Assembly: GCA_016794465.1 (NCBI GenBank)
Contig: JAEUKA010000068.1
Location: 1-64,000 of the forward strand
Length of the DNA: 64,000 bases
Direction of reading: 5' to 3'
Source of the DNA: Myxococcales bacterium
GTDB taxonomy: Bacteria > Myxococcota_A > Polyangia > Palsa-1104 > JAEUJZ01
The first letter of the stretch is position 1, and each line of letters starts with the position of its first letter. The translations under genes were made by a program, and so were the position numbers. The notes under the pieces were generated by a model that saw nothing but the letters and a program-made list of their open reading frames with translations, was not told the DNA's origin and did not search any database. Shown piece after piece: positions 8,568-17,256 of the stretch.

Positions 8568-9416
8568 GTGGACTCGCTGTCACAGCCGCAGTTTTTGGTC
8601 GGTGCCGACGGAGAGTCGCGCGGCGTGCTGCTCGTCCATGGCTTCTCGGGATCGCCGTTCGAGCTGCACATGGTGGCCGAGCGGCTCCATCAGCAGGGAC
8701 TTCACGTTGCGCTGCCGCTGCTCGCCGGACATCACCAGAACCTGCGGGCGCTTGGGGAGAGCCGCTGGCCCGACTGGCTGGCCTCGGCGGAGCAGGCGCT
8801 GCTCGGGCTGCATCGGCGAGTGCAGATCGAGTCGAAGCGGCCACCGCAGCTGGCGGTGATTGGCTTTTCGATGGGCGGGCTGCTGAGCCTGGAGCTTTCG
8901 CGGCGCTATCCGGCCGTCACCGCTGCCGAGGAGGCCCGGCGTCATCCGGCGGTTCAGGCGCTGGCGCTGCTGGCGACTCCGCTGTGGCTGCCCGGCTGGC
9001 AAGAGCGCGCGATTGAGAAGCTGGCACCGCTGGCCGGCCTTCAGCGGCTGGCAGTGCCTAAGCTGGCAGGACGGGACCTGCGGGCAAAGGATGTGCCCAA
9101 AGCGCCCCTCAAGCCGTGGGGGATGCCCGTGCGGGCCTTGGCGAGCCTGGTCGAGCTGATGCGGACCATGCGCAGCCGCCTGCCCGAGGTTCGACAGCCG
9201 ACCCTGCTCGCACATGGACTGCTCGATCACACTGTGCCGCCGAGCTGTCTCGAGGCGCTGGCAAGCGAGCTGGGGACGCCGCCCGAGCAGCTGACCCGCC
9301 TGCTCTTGCCGCGCTCGTTTCACATCTTGCCGCTGGATGTCGAGCGCGAGCTGCTGCTGACCGCGCTCACCGAGCACCTGTCCCGGCACTTTGCGCCACT
9401 TTCGGAGCGCGCTTAG
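8568..9416 (+). CDS. alpha/beta hydrolase (carboxylesterase/lysophospholipase type)
   Basis: A 282-residue alpha/beta hydrolase. The oxyanion motif LLVHGFSGSP (21-30), nucleophile elbow GFSMGG (99-104, S101), acid D220 in HGLLDHTVPP and base H252 in SFHILPLD form a complete catalytic triad. No signal peptide, so it is probably cytoplasmic. The overall form resembles monoacylglycerol lipase and bacterial carboxylesterases, acting on an unidentified ester. GTG start 9 nt after the kinase stop suggests one transcript with the PEGA kinase. Its stop overlaps the stop of the convergent lipoprotein gene by 4 nt (shared TTAG). Confidence 0.85.
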   Translation: MDSLSQPQFLVGADGESRGVLLVHGFSGSPFELHMVAERLHQQGLHVALPLLAGHHQNLRALGESRWPDWLASAEQALLGLHRRVQIESKRPPQLAVIGFSMGGLLSLELSRRYPAVTAAEEARRHPAVQALALLATPLWLPGWQERAIEKLAPLAGLQRLAVPKLAGRDLRAKDVPKAPLKPWGMPVRALASLVELMRTMRSRLPEVRQPTLLAHGLLDHTVPPSCLEALASELGTPPEQLTRLLLPRSFHILPLDVERELLLTALTEHLSRHFAPLSERA

Positions 9417-10498
9417 CCCTTTTTGTAGATGGTGCCGGCGCTGCTCAAGATCCAGATGTTGCTTGCATCGGCGCCCCAGATGTCGCGCAGGAGCTCGGTG
9501 GCGGGGATGCCCACGGGGTTTACCCGGGTCCAGCTGGTGCCATCGAAGCGCAGCACGACGCCACCCTCGCCGACGGCCCAGAAGTCAGTCGCCGACGACG
9601 CCCAGACGCTGTAGAGCTTGCCGACGTTGGGGATGGTGCCAAGCTTGGTCCAGTTTGCGCCATCGAACTTGCTGGCGATGCTGGTGTTGCCGTCGTAGCC
9701 CACCGCCACGATGTTGTTCGCACTGACGCCCCACGCAGCGCGCAGCACGGCCCCACCTGCCTGGGCGCAGCTGACCTTCGTCTGAGTGGTGTCGGTGATG
9801 GTGATGCAGTCATTTGATGCGCCAACCGAGACGAACGAGCTGCCGGTTCCCCACACGCCGTACTCGGTTCCGGGCTTGGGGGCCACGGCGCTGCGGCTCC
9901 AGGTTGCGCCGTCGAATCGGAAGATCGCGTCGGCGGTGCCAGCCGCTACCACTTTGTTTCCAGCACTGCCAAAGACCCCAAGCAGGTCGTTGGTCAGGGC
10001 CATTGCGCTGGGAGCCGGAGCCCAGGTGGTACCGTTCCACACATAGGCGGTCGGCCCGTTGCCCACAAGCCAGCCGGTGCTCGCGTCCTTGAACCACACA
10101 TCATTTAGATTCTGCCCGGGATCGACGCCCAGGGTGACGACTGACCAGTTGGTGCCGTTGGTAGTGGCCACGATCACGCCGGCATCACCGACGGCAGTGA
10201 CATTGGTGGCATTCCAGCCGAACAGCGCGTTATTGGCCCTTTTGCCCGCGAGCCCGGCAGCATCCGCTTGCTTGGCAAACGGCGTCGGGGGCGGCAGCAG
10301 ATCCGGCGGCGGCAGCAGGTCCGGCATCCGCAGATCCGGCATCAGCTGATCCGTCTTCGACAGGTCCGCCAGCGCGAGATCCTGCGGCCCCGACAGATCA
10401 TCGAGCACCGACAGATCCGGCTCGCTCAGTGTCGACGACAGGACATCCCAGTCAAAGCAGCCGAGCAGAAGCAGCGAGGCAAGGGCCAGACGGCGCAT
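9413..10498 (-). CDS. lipoprotein with Asp-Leu-rich stalk and propeller-like repeats
   Basis: A 361-residue lipoprotein. Signal peptide with lipobox LLGC at residues 11-14. Residues 20-65 form an extended stalk with repeated DLS, PDL and LPPPDLL units, common in myxobacterial surface lipoproteins. The rest contains repeated WxxVxxGxxGxI and W-S-x-V blocks about 40-50 residues apart (for example NDVWFKDASTGWLVGNG, YSVWASSATDFWAVGEGG, RDIWGADASNIWILSSAG), suggesting a beta-propeller exposed at the cell surface. ATG overlaps the stop of the upstream TPR gene as TGATG, so the two are co-translated. Longer in-frame starts upstream lack a signal peptide and run inside that gene. Confidence 0.75.
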   Translation of the reverse strand: MRRLALASLLLLGCFDWDVLSSTLSEPDLSVLDDLSGPQDLALADLSKTDQLMPDLRMPDLLPPPDLLPPPTPFAKQADAAGLAGKRANNALFGWNATNVTAVGDAGVIVATTNGTNWSVVTLGVDPGQNLNDVWFKDASTGWLVGNGPTAYVWNGTTWAPAPSAMALTNDLLGVFGSAGNKVVAAGTADAIFRFDGATWSRSAVAPKPGTEYGVWGTGSSFVSVGASNDCITITDTTQTKVSCAQAGGAVLRAAWGVSANNIVAVGYDGNTSIASKFDGANWTKLGTIPNVGKLYSVWASSATDFWAVGEGGVVLRFDGTSWTRVNPVGIPATELLRDIWGADASNIWILSSAGTIYKKG

Positions 10499-11253
10499 CA
10501 AAACCTCCCGAGGACCGCGAAACCACTGGGCGACAGCGTGGCCGTCAGCTTGGCGGCGGAGTCCTTTTTTGTAAGCTCTATGGGTAAGACAATGGCGGCG
10601 GCGGCCATCGCGGCAAAGCCGACACCAAGCAGCGCGTAACCGACGGAACTTTGGGTTCGTCCGCTCTCGGTCAGGGACGGACTGCAGGCGGTGCCGCACT
10701 CGGACTGAAGCGAGTAGTAGGTTGAATTGGCGGCTCCGAGCGCACCCGCACCACCGATGACGAGCAGCAAGCCGGCCCCACCTGTGACCGCAGCAATCCA
10801 CGGAATCGGTCGCGCGGGGCGAACCAGCACCGGGGGAGGCACCCGCCCTTCGAGCGCGTCGATCTGCTTGCGAATGTTTTCGGCCTCGGGGTCATCGGGC
10901 CGCTCGGTGAGAAACTGCCGATAGTGCTTCGCCGCGTCGGCCTTGCGACCCATCTGCGCCTCACAGCGGGCGATGTTAAACAGCAGATCCGGTAGCTCTA
11001 CGATTTGGAATGCCGAGCTGAACTCGACCCAGGCCGCTTGGTACTTGCCCGCTTTGTAATAGGCTTGACCTTTCTCGAAAAAGGCTCGACCGGCAGCGAC
11101 GGCCTCGGGAGGAGGCGCAACGCTCTGTCGCTTGGCGGCCGGCACGGTGCCAGTCGGTGGCTCCGGTTCGGCAGCCTCAGCGGCACCACCGAGGCCAGCG
11201 GCCAACGCAAAGATCGACAGCGCCATTGCGCAGCGAGGGGAAGTCAACATCAC
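10498..11253 (-). CDS. TPR-containing envelope protein with two membrane helices
   Basis: A 251-residue protein. Signal peptide in residues 1-28 ending AEAAEP. A TPR-like pair at 50-120 (AFFEKGQAYYKAGKYQAAWVEFSSAF, LLFNIARCEAQMGRKADAAKHYRQFL). A first hydrophobic helix near 150-172 (WIAAVTGGAGLLLVIGGAGAL) and a second near 205-228 (GYALLGVGFAAMAAAAIVLPI). This arrangement is common in myxobacterial hypothetical proteins. Function is unknown. It is upstream of, and coupled to, the propeller lipoprotein, so the two probably act together at the envelope. Confidence 0.65.
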   Translation of the reverse strand: MMLTSPRCAMALSIFALAAGLGGAAEAAEPEPPTGTVPAAKRQSVAPPPEAVAAGRAFFEKGQAYYKAGKYQAAWVEFSSAFQIVELPDLLFNIARCEAQMGRKADAAKHYRQFLTERPDDPEAENIRKQIDALEGRVPPPVLVRPARPIPWIAAVTGGAGLLLVIGGAGALGAANSTYYSLQSECGTACSPSLTESGRTQSSVGYALLGVGFAAMAAAAIVLPIELTKKDSAAKLTATLSPSGFAVLGRF

Positions 11254-11395
11254 GTACTCGATATCTTCTAATTGTAATTAGAATTCCAATAAATTTGTTC
11301 TTAAATGACGACTCTATCGTCGGACCAGTGTTGATTGGGGACCTGTGCGAAGGGATGGACGCTCGCCACCTAGGTGAGGCATTCTGTGCGCCCCG

Positions 11396-12118
11396 ATGCT
11401 TCGAGCCCGTGCGTTTTTCACCAGCTTCTTCATCATCGCGTACACGATCTTTATGTCGGCGCTGGCAGTCGTCACCTGGCCGCTGTCGCCGCGTGGAGAT
11501 CTCTTTTTGACCTTTGCCAACCTCTGGTCGCGGGTCATTTTTCGGGTCGGCGGCATTCGCTGGCGGGTGCAGGTCAGCGAGCAGCTCGACCTCTCGAAGA
11601 GCTACCTGTACCTGTCCAATCACGAGTCGCTGACCGATATCTTGGCGCTCTACGCGACGCTGCCACAGAAGGTCGTGATGGTCGCCAAGCGCTCGCTGTT
11701 TATCCTGCCGGTGTTCAGCTGGGGAATGTGGCTGGCGGGCTTCATCTTCATCGACCGCAAGAACACCCGCGCCGCCTACGCCCGACTGTCACGCGCCGGC
11801 AAGCTGATTCGCAAGGGTCGCTCGGTGCTGGTGTTTCCCGAGGGGACGCGTGGTGACGGTGGCGAGCTGCTCAAGCTCAAGCGCGGCGGCTTTGTCCTGG
11901 CCCAGGCGGCGCAGATTCCGGTTGTTCCCGTGGGAATTGCTGGCACCGCCAAGGTCCTGCCGCGCGACACCTTCCCGGTCTATCCGGGCAGCATTGCCGT
12001 CTGCATCGGCGACCCCATCGACCCACCGGGCGCCGAGGAAGAACTCCCCGCGTACATGTCACGGGTCCAGGTCGCGCTGGAAAAGCTGCGCAGCCAAGCC
12101 CGCGCCATCGCCGACTAA
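11396..12118 (+). CDS. plsC: 1-acyl-sn-glycerol-3-phosphate acyltransferase
   Basis: A 240-residue membrane acyltransferase that adds the second acyl chain to lysophosphatidic acid in phospholipid synthesis. The catalytic motif is NHESLTD (75-81, H76 and D81). The substrate motif FPEGTRG is at 147-153, and PVGIAGT is the fourth block. An N-terminal hydrophobic helix (7-30) anchors it. Length is typical of the family. No clear Shine-Dalgarno precedes ATG 11396. It converges with the M15-family gene, separated by a terminator read on the other strand. Confidence 0.9.
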   Translation: MLRARAFFTSFFIIAYTIFMSALAVVTWPLSPRGDLFLTFANLWSRVIFRVGGIRWRVQVSEQLDLSKSYLYLSNHESLTDILALYATLPQKVVMVAKRSLFILPVFSWGMWLAGFIFIDRKNTRAAYARLSRAGKLIRKGRSVLVFPEGTRGDGGELLKLKRGGFVLAQAAQIPVVPVGIAGTAKVLPRDTFPVYPGSIAVCIGDPIDPPGAEEELPAYMSRVQVALEKLRSQARAIAD

Positions 12119-12150
12119 AAACGACAAACCCACCGCATCACGCAGTGGGT
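12116..12150 (-). terminator. intrinsic terminator for the DUF882 peptidase gene
   Basis: On the minus strand a 9-bp stem with one mismatch, ACCCACTGC-GTGAT-GCGGTGGGT, is followed by TTGTCGTTTTT. The T tract exists only on this strand, so it ends transcription of the gene at 12204-12872. Confidence 0.75.
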
Positions 12151-12182
12151 CTGGGTAGGTGAAGTGGGTCCGGGTAGGTAAA
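12145..12182. repeat. 19-bp tandem duplication in a convergent gap
   Basis: Two copies of GTGGGTCTGGGTAGGTGAA, the second with two changes, follow each other directly. They lie between the terminator hairpin and the end of the DUF882 gene. No function is evident. Confidence 0.6.
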
Positions 12183-12203
12183 CCGGCGGCTGGCTGTAGC
12201 GAC

Positions 12204-12872
12204 TTACGAGTTCGGGGAGCGATCGCGGCTCGTCTTCGGCTGGCCCATGTCGCTTGTGCCCGGAGGCGAGTTGTCAATCCAGCGATAGCTCGGCTCGGGT
12301 CGAATGTCGACGTGGATGAAGCCAGCGTGCGGATAGATGCCGATTCCCATGCCGCCGGTGTCGAGGCTCTCGACGAAGGCCTTGAGTCGGGAGTCGGGCA
12401 CGCCAGTCACGCTCAGGTCCGACGCGCTGCCGGCGTAGTGAAACGACGTGGTCTTCTTCTGATTGCGGAAACCAGAGACGAGCGTCAGCGGCTTTTGGAA
12501 GCGGTCGTAGACGTGCGAGATGACCTCAAACAGGTGCGGATCGATCTGTCTTTCGGTCTGAGTCCGACGGCAACGCCACACCCGATTGAGCTTATCGAGG
12601 GCATCTTCGTTGTAGCTGCCGTCGGCGTTGTAGATGTTGACCGACACCACGTTCTTGGGCTCATTCACCGAGGAGATGACGATGTTGCCACTCGGTCGTG
12701 CGACGGGACGATTGCGCAGCTGCGATTCCGAGGCAACCCAGCCAGAGAACACCGGACGGCGAGCCTTTTTCGACTTGGAGGAAGCCGCGTCCGAGCTGGC
12801 ATCGGCCGAGAGCGGCGCGGCAAGGAGCAACATCCCACACAGGAGATTCGAGAGCTTGCTCGGGAGTTTCAC
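12204..12872 (-). CDS. DUF882/M15-type peptidoglycan endopeptidase (MepK-like)
   Basis: A 222-residue exported protein. A signal peptide spans 1-25 (LLCGMLLLAAPLSADA). The catalytic zinc motif of the DUF882/M15 fold is present: SFHYAGSASD (H145 and D152) and GFIHVDIR (H187, D189), with SGFRN (133-137) before it. Relatives cleave L,D cross-links in periplasmic murein. A basic, Ser-rich segment at 28-40 follows the signal peptide. The C-terminal 25 residues are polar and poorly conserved. It is a single gene with its own terminator. Confidence 0.85.
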   Translation of the reverse strand: MKLPSKLSNLLCGMLLLAAPLSADASSDAASSKSKKARRPVFSGWVASESQLRNRPVARPSGNIVISSVNEPKNVVSVNIYNADGSYNEDALDKLNRVWRCRRTQTERQIDPHLFEVISHVYDRFQKPLTLVSGFRNQKKTTSFHYAGSASDLSVTGVPDSRLKAFVESLDTGGMGIGIYPHAGFIHVDIRPEPSYRWIDNSPPGTSDMGQPKTSRDRSPNS

Positions 12873-13095
12873 TGTTTCATTCCTCCGTTTGGTGATGATT
12901 GAAAAGGCAATTCCGTACAGAGCACAGAGCCGTTTGATGTTCCGAAGCAGACCTCGTCCGCAAGCATAGGTATGTGAGTGACGCCGAAGAACCGAACCCC
13001 ACCGTAGCTTTGCCGGCGCAAGCGGGTCAACAAAAAACTTTTGGAGCTACGCCGATTTCGAGCGGTCACAGCGACGATATTCCTCTTGCAAATCC

Positions 13096-13563
13096 CTATC
13101 CTACAGAGTCCACAGCAGAATCCGTTTGGGAGTCCGTTGGGAGATGGTGAAGATCAATTCCCAGACGACCGGCGACCTCAAAGATTCGGGCATCGCGGTA
13201 AAACTCTCCGAACACGATGCGCCGCACTCCCGAGTTGGCAATCGACTTGAAGCAAGACCAGCACGGAGAGGCCGTTACATAGAGATCCGCACCGTCGATG
13301 GCAACGCCATTTTTCGCGGCATGAATGATCGCGTTCTGCTCCGCATGAATCGTCGCAACACAGTGGTCGGCTTCGAGCATGTGTCCGACTTCATCGCAGT
13401 GCGGCATGCCTCGGATCGATCCGTTATATCCCGTCGAGAGAATCGTCCGATCCCGAACCAGCACCGCCCCGACCTGCTTGCGAGAACAGGTCGATCGTGA
13501 GGACACCACCTTGGCAATGTCCATGAAGTACTCATCCCAAGAAACCCGTGCTACGCGGGGCAT
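13096..13563 (-). CDS. deoxycytidylate (dCMP) deaminase
   Basis: A 155-residue zinc-dependent deaminase that converts dCMP to dUMP for thymidylate synthesis. The metal-binding and catalytic motifs are HAEQNAI and SPCWSC, and KQVGAVLVRD and TGYNGSIRGMPHC are typical of the dCMP deaminase/ComEB family. The start MPRVARVSWDEYF (ATG 13563) is chosen because family similarity begins there; longer in-frame starts add an unrelated segment. The C-terminal tail (TDSQTDSAVDSVG) is unusual and lies over a TTTGGGAGTCC motif that recurs inverted upstream of the gene. Confidence 0.88.
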   Translation of the reverse strand: MPRVARVSWDEYFMDIAKVVSSRSTCSRKQVGAVLVRDRTILSTGYNGSIRGMPHCDEVGHMLEADHCVATIHAEQNAIIHAAKNGVAIDGADLYVTASPCWSCFKSIANSGVRRIVFGEFYRDARIFEVAGRLGIDLHHLPTDSQTDSAVDSVG

Positions 13564-13969
13564 TGACGGAATCCTTTGCTGCCAATTTTGCAAATCAGCG
13601 ACGGGGCATTCACTCCAGCGGTGTGCGTGGGAAGGGGACTCTGGATGGAAGAGGAGGACTCCCAAAAGGACTCTGGGAGGACTCCCAAACCAGTGCGGGT
13701 GTGACTACGTTTTCCGTCGCCAAGTTCGATCAGGAGTCGTCCGTTCATGCGTCAAGATCCTACAGATTGTGCGGGGCGGTTGAGGCGGCTATCACAACTC
13801 CACCTATGGAATAACAAGGGAGCGCGATGTTTGCTTCCATAGAAATGAATTGGTGGGAAGTCAAGCACTCGATGGACGGCAAGGCCGGGTCGCGAGCCAG
13901 AGCGGGTTTGGCGCAGCGCCGAGCTTCATTCGCGACGGGACTCGGCGTGGGCGTGGTATTCTGGGCCAC
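13564..13969. other. 406-bp intergenic region with short repeats
   Basis: No convincing gene. Two direct copies of GGAGGACTCCCAAA stand at 13653-13666 and 13676-13689. The reverse complement of their core, TTTGGGAGTCC, occurs at 13125-13135 inside the 3' end of the deaminase gene. The region must hold the promoter of the deaminase and of the rightward zinc-ribbon gene, but I found no clear -35/-10 pair. Confidence 0.5.
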
Positions 13970-14347
13970 ATGAGCAAGACCTATCGCTGTCCTGTCTGCT
14001 CCAACGAGGTCGATGTCGCCGCCACAGTCTGTTCCACCGCCGCCTGCCGCGCTGAGCTGGCGTTCTGTTCCCACTGTCGCGACATCACCACCTACGTCTT
14101 GGTCGAAGAGAGACGCGGCCGCACCGCCCGCAACATCTACCGCTGCGACCGCTGCCAGCGACTCGGGGTGAAGTGCTACACCTGGCTGTCGGGTAGCTAC
14201 TGCAATGGCCTGGCGCGGGCCGGTCAGTCGGTCGACCTGCCGCTGTGCTCGGGCTGTAGCAGTCGCGTCGCCGAGGTGTCACGCAACGTCATCGGCTGGA
14301 CGCTCATCGGCGCGCTCGGCGGACTATTCAAGCGGAAGGGCGGCTGA
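13970..14347 (+). CDS. zinc-ribbon/treble-clef protein of unknown function
   Basis: A 125-residue Cys-rich protein with four CxxC knuckles: CPVC (7-10), CSHC, CDRC and CSGC, so it probably binds two zinc ions. A Gly-rich hydrophobic stretch (VIGWTLIGALGGLF) sits before the basic C-terminus. No catalytic residues are recognisable. Its TGA overlaps the next ATG (TGATG), so it is translationally coupled to the homoserine-kinase-like gene. The start at ATG 13970 is chosen because the Cys domain begins four residues later; a longer frame upstream is not conserved-looking. Function is not known. Confidence 0.7.
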   Translation: MSKTYRCPVCSNEVDVAATVCSTAACRAELAFCSHCRDITTYVLVEERRGRTARNIYRCDRCQRLGVKCYTWLSGSYCNGLARAGQSVDLPLCSGCSSRVAEVSRNVIGWTLIGALGGLFKRKGG

Positions 14348-15468
14348 TGGCAGCGACGGGTGAGACGCGGCAGTTTCTCGATGAGGATGCGACGAAGCTG
14401 CTGTTGGCCTACGGACTGCGGCTCAAGTCGCTGGCGCGCATTTGGAAAGGGACGATCAGCCAGAACTTTCGGGCCGAGACGGACATTGGGCCGGTGTTTG
14501 TGCGGATCTCGCCCGGTCGAGCGGTCGGCGATGCCGAGTTCGAGACGCGGCTGATCTGGCACCTTCAGTCGCACGGACTGCGGACGGCGGCGTTGTTTCA
14601 GGCCCACAACCGGGACGGCTACGTGGTGCTGCCGGGCAAGCCCAAGGCGCTGGCGATGGTCTACGAGTGGCTCGATGGCTACGAGCTGACCGACGACAAG
14701 TTCGATGAAAAGCACGCCCACGAGGTGGGACAGCTGCTCGGACAGCTCCACTTGTGTACGGCGACGCTGACGCAGCGACGAGAAGGGATCTACACGCCGG
14801 CGCACATTCGGCAGCGACTGACCAACCTCGAACGACATCCCCTGCTGACGGCGGAGCTACCGCCGCTGCTTGCGCGTCTGCGCCACGAAGCTGCGCAGCT
14901 GGCCGAGCACCACGACCCGAGCTTGCCGGCGGGAATCGGCCACTGCGACCTGTTTCTTGACAACCTGCTGTTTCCACGGTCGCGCTGTCGACGAACTCCA
15001 CGAGGCAGTGAGCCGGGGCCGTGGATGATCGACCTCGAGCAGGCGGCGTGGACGACGTTTGTCTATGACCTGGCGGTGACGCTGCTGGCCTGTGCCGCGC
15101 CGCTGCCCGACCCGAGTCTGCCCGACGAAGAAGTGCTCACGGCGCGCTGCGGGCCGCTGCTGGTTGCGACGGCGCGGGCGCTTATGGCTGGCTATCAGCG
15201 GATGCGACTGCTGACGGATGGCGAGTGGACCGCGCTGTGGTGGGCGCTGCGGCAGGCTTGTGTGCGCTTTACAACGACACGTCTGACAGATGTTCACCTG
15301 CACACACTGGAAGCAGCGCCCGCGGCCACCGAGCTGCCCCCAGCAGAGTCTCCGTCCGAGCCTGCCAAGTCGGCCCTGGCTCCGTCGAAAGACTATCGCG
15401 ACTACGTGTATCGGCTCGACCGGCTCGACGAAATCGATGCCGACCGCCTGATCACCGCCCTGCGATAA
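14347..15468 (+). CDS. homoserine kinase type II-like / aminoglycoside phosphotransferase-fold kinase
   Basis: A 373-residue protein of the APH kinase superfamily. The catalytic Brenner motif is GIGHCDLFLDNLLF, and the metal-binding Asp is in MIDLEQA. The N-lobe segment ISQNFRAETDIGPVFVRI corresponds to the nucleotide loop. The closing segment KDYRDYVYRLDRLD resembles ThrB of the pseudomonad type, which phosphorylates homoserine on the way to threonine. An insertion of Pro and Ser (SRCRRTPRGSEPG) lies between the catalytic and metal motifs. Coupled to the preceding zinc-ribbon gene. The substrate could also be another small alcohol or choline-like compound. Confidence 0.75.
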   Translation: MAATGETRQFLDEDATKLLLAYGLRLKSLARIWKGTISQNFRAETDIGPVFVRISPGRAVGDAEFETRLIWHLQSHGLRTAALFQAHNRDGYVVLPGKPKALAMVYEWLDGYELTDDKFDEKHAHEVGQLLGQLHLCTATLTQRREGIYTPAHIRQRLTNLERHPLLTAELPPLLARLRHEAAQLAEHHDPSLPAGIGHCDLFLDNLLFPRSRCRRTPRGSEPGPWMIDLEQAAWTTFVYDLAVTLLACAAPLPDPSLPDEEVLTARCGPLLVATARALMAGYQRMRLLTDGEWTALWWALRQACVRFTTTRLTDVHLHTLEAAPAATELPPAESPSEPAKSALAPSKDYRDYVYRLDRLDEIDADRLITALR

Positions 15469-15474
15469 CAACGC

Positions 15475-15825
15475 TTAGCCGGGGGGCCAGCCGAGGGGTC
15501 GTCCGCCGAGCAGATGGACGTGAAGGTGCCGCACCGTCTGACCGCCGTCCTTGCCGGTGTTGCAGACGAGGCGGTAGCCCGTGGCCGCCAGATTGCGCGC
15601 CTTGGCAAGCTCGGCAGCGACGGTGAGGATCTTGCCAAGCAGAGCGCCCTCGCCGGCAGCGGCGGCCTCTCCGACATCGGCGAAGTGCTGACGAGGAATG
15701 ATGAGCAGGTGGTGGGCGGCCTGGGGGTTTATGTCCTGGAACGCGACCACTTCGCTGTCTTCGTAGACGAGCGGCGAGGGAATCGTGCGGTCCACAATCT
15801 TGCAGAAGATACAGTCGGCACTCAT
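15475..15825 (-). CDS. hinT: HIT-family nucleotide hydrolase (HinT-like)
   Basis: A 116-residue histidine-triad protein. HLHVHLLGG (100-108) carries the triad H100, H102 and H104. C5 and C8 in CIFCKI match the zinc-binding Cys of the HIT/PKCI family. It hydrolyses nucleoside phosphoramidates in the cytoplasm. Full length for the family. It converges with the kinase-like gene, with 6 nt between stops. Confidence 0.92.
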   Translation of the reverse strand: MSADCIFCKIVDRTIPSPLVYEDSEVVAFQDINPQAAHHLLIIPRQHFADVGEAAAAGEGALLGKILTVAAELAKARNLAATGYRLVCNTGKDGGQTVRHLHVHLLGGRPLGWPPG

Positions 15826-15948
15826 AGACGCTACGGTGCAGAAAGAGCGGTCGGGAAGTCAACCTCGCAAGTCGCAGCGTTGACAGCGGGCGGGGCTCCT
15901 CACTACAGTCGCGGCCCTGCCACTCGCACTTTTTCGGAGGACCCGACG

Positions 15949-17190
15949 ATGACCCCAGCCAGCGTCGCCAGATCGGCAGCGGTCGCGTCGAGCCGCCCGC
16001 GTTACCTTGCTCTGTGCGCTCGTCACACCGAGCCGCTCGTTGCCGCCGAGCTGATCGCACTGCCCGAAGTGACCGAGGTCGAGGTCCGCACCGGTGCCGT
16101 CGCCTTTTCGGGCCCGAGGGCCGCGCTGTATCGGGCCAACCTCTACTCGCGCTGTGCCTCGCGGGTGCTGCGGGTGCTGGGCGACCATCCATGTGGGAGT
16201 CCCACCGACCTGTATGAAGCGGTGCGAGCGCTGCCGTGGGAAGACTTTGTGACGCCCGAGGGGACGCTGGCGGTGAGTGCGATCGGCGAGGCGCCGGGAC
16301 TTTCCAACAGCATGTTCACGGCGCTCAAGACCAAAGACGCGGTGGTGGATCGCTTTCGCGATCGGCTGGGACGGCGGCCCGATGTCGATCCGCAGCGGCC
16401 CGATCTGCGCATCAATGTGCAGCTCTACGATGGTGGAAAGGGTCCGCGCTGCTTGCTCAGTCTGGATAGCTCCGATCCACCGCTGTATCAGCGCGGCTAT
16501 CGGCAGCAGGGCGGACCGGCACCGCTCAAGGAGACGCTGGCGGCGGCGATCATCGCCCAGACGGGTGAGCCGGCGCTGGGGTCGGCACCGATTGCCGAGG
16601 CCGTTCACACCGCGCTCCCGAACCAGCAGCGACCGAGCGCGATTGTCGATCTGTGCTGCGGCAGTGGCACGCTGCTGACGGAGGCCGGGCTGTCGATGCT
16701 TCGGGTGGCACCGGGGCTAGGCCGCAGCTTTGGCTTTACTCGCTGGCGGGACTTCGATGCGGGGCTGTGGCGCAAGCTGCTGGCCGAGGCCAAAGCCAAG
16801 GTTCGAGCGGCCAGCGAGGTGTTTTTGTACGGCTCGGACATCGATCCACGGGCGCTGCGCTCGGCGAGTCAGAACCTGCAAGCGGCGGGGCTGTATCGTT
16901 ATGCGCGGCTTTCGCGCTGCGATCTGCGGACGGCGGAGCCACCGAGCGGACAGCCGGGGATCGTGCTGTGCAATCCGCCGTATGGCGAGCGCATGGGCGA
17001 CGAGCGCGACCTGATTGACCTGTATCGTGGGCTCGGTGACACGCTCAAGCGGCGGTTTTCCGGATATCGCGCCTACGTCTACACCGCGAACCTGGCGCTG
17101 GCTCGGCAGATTGGGCTGCGACCGTCGGCGCGACACGTACTGTGGAACGGCATGCTGGAAGGCCGGCTGCTGCGCTTCGATCTGTATTAG
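15949..17190 (+). CDS. rlmL: THUMP-domain 23S rRNA (guanine-N2)-methyltransferase
   Basis: A 413-residue protein matching the N-terminal half of RlmL (YcbY) or the stand-alone RlmKL-type enzymes. A THUMP domain (60-165, with LSNSMFTALKTKDAVVDRFR) is followed by an SAM-dependent methyltransferase. Motifs are DLCCGSGTLLTEA, SDIDPRAL and the catalytic NPPYGERMGD. It modifies G in 23S rRNA. The start ATG 15949 has a strong GGAGG 8 nt upstream. The second methyltransferase domain (RlmK) that is fused in E. coli is absent. Confidence 0.88.
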   Translation: MTPASVARSAAVASSRPRYLALCARHTEPLVAAELIALPEVTEVEVRTGAVAFSGPRAALYRANLYSRCASRVLRVLGDHPCGSPTDLYEAVRALPWEDFVTPEGTLAVSAIGEAPGLSNSMFTALKTKDAVVDRFRDRLGRRPDVDPQRPDLRINVQLYDGGKGPRCLLSLDSSDPPLYQRGYRQQGGPAPLKETLAAAIIAQTGEPALGSAPIAEAVHTALPNQQRPSAIVDLCCGSGTLLTEAGLSMLRVAPGLGRSFGFTRWRDFDAGLWRKLLAEAKAKVRAASEVFLYGSDIDPRALRSASQNLQAAGLYRYARLSRCDLRTAEPPSGQPGIVLCNPPYGERMGDERDLIDLYRGLGDTLKRRFSGYRAYVYTANLALARQIGLRPSARHVLWNGMLEGRLLRFDLY

Positions 17191-17256
17191 TCCAAGCAGG
17201 GTGAGATCCCCGCACCAGAACACACGGCGGTGACCGTTTTTGCTAACGTCGAAGCC

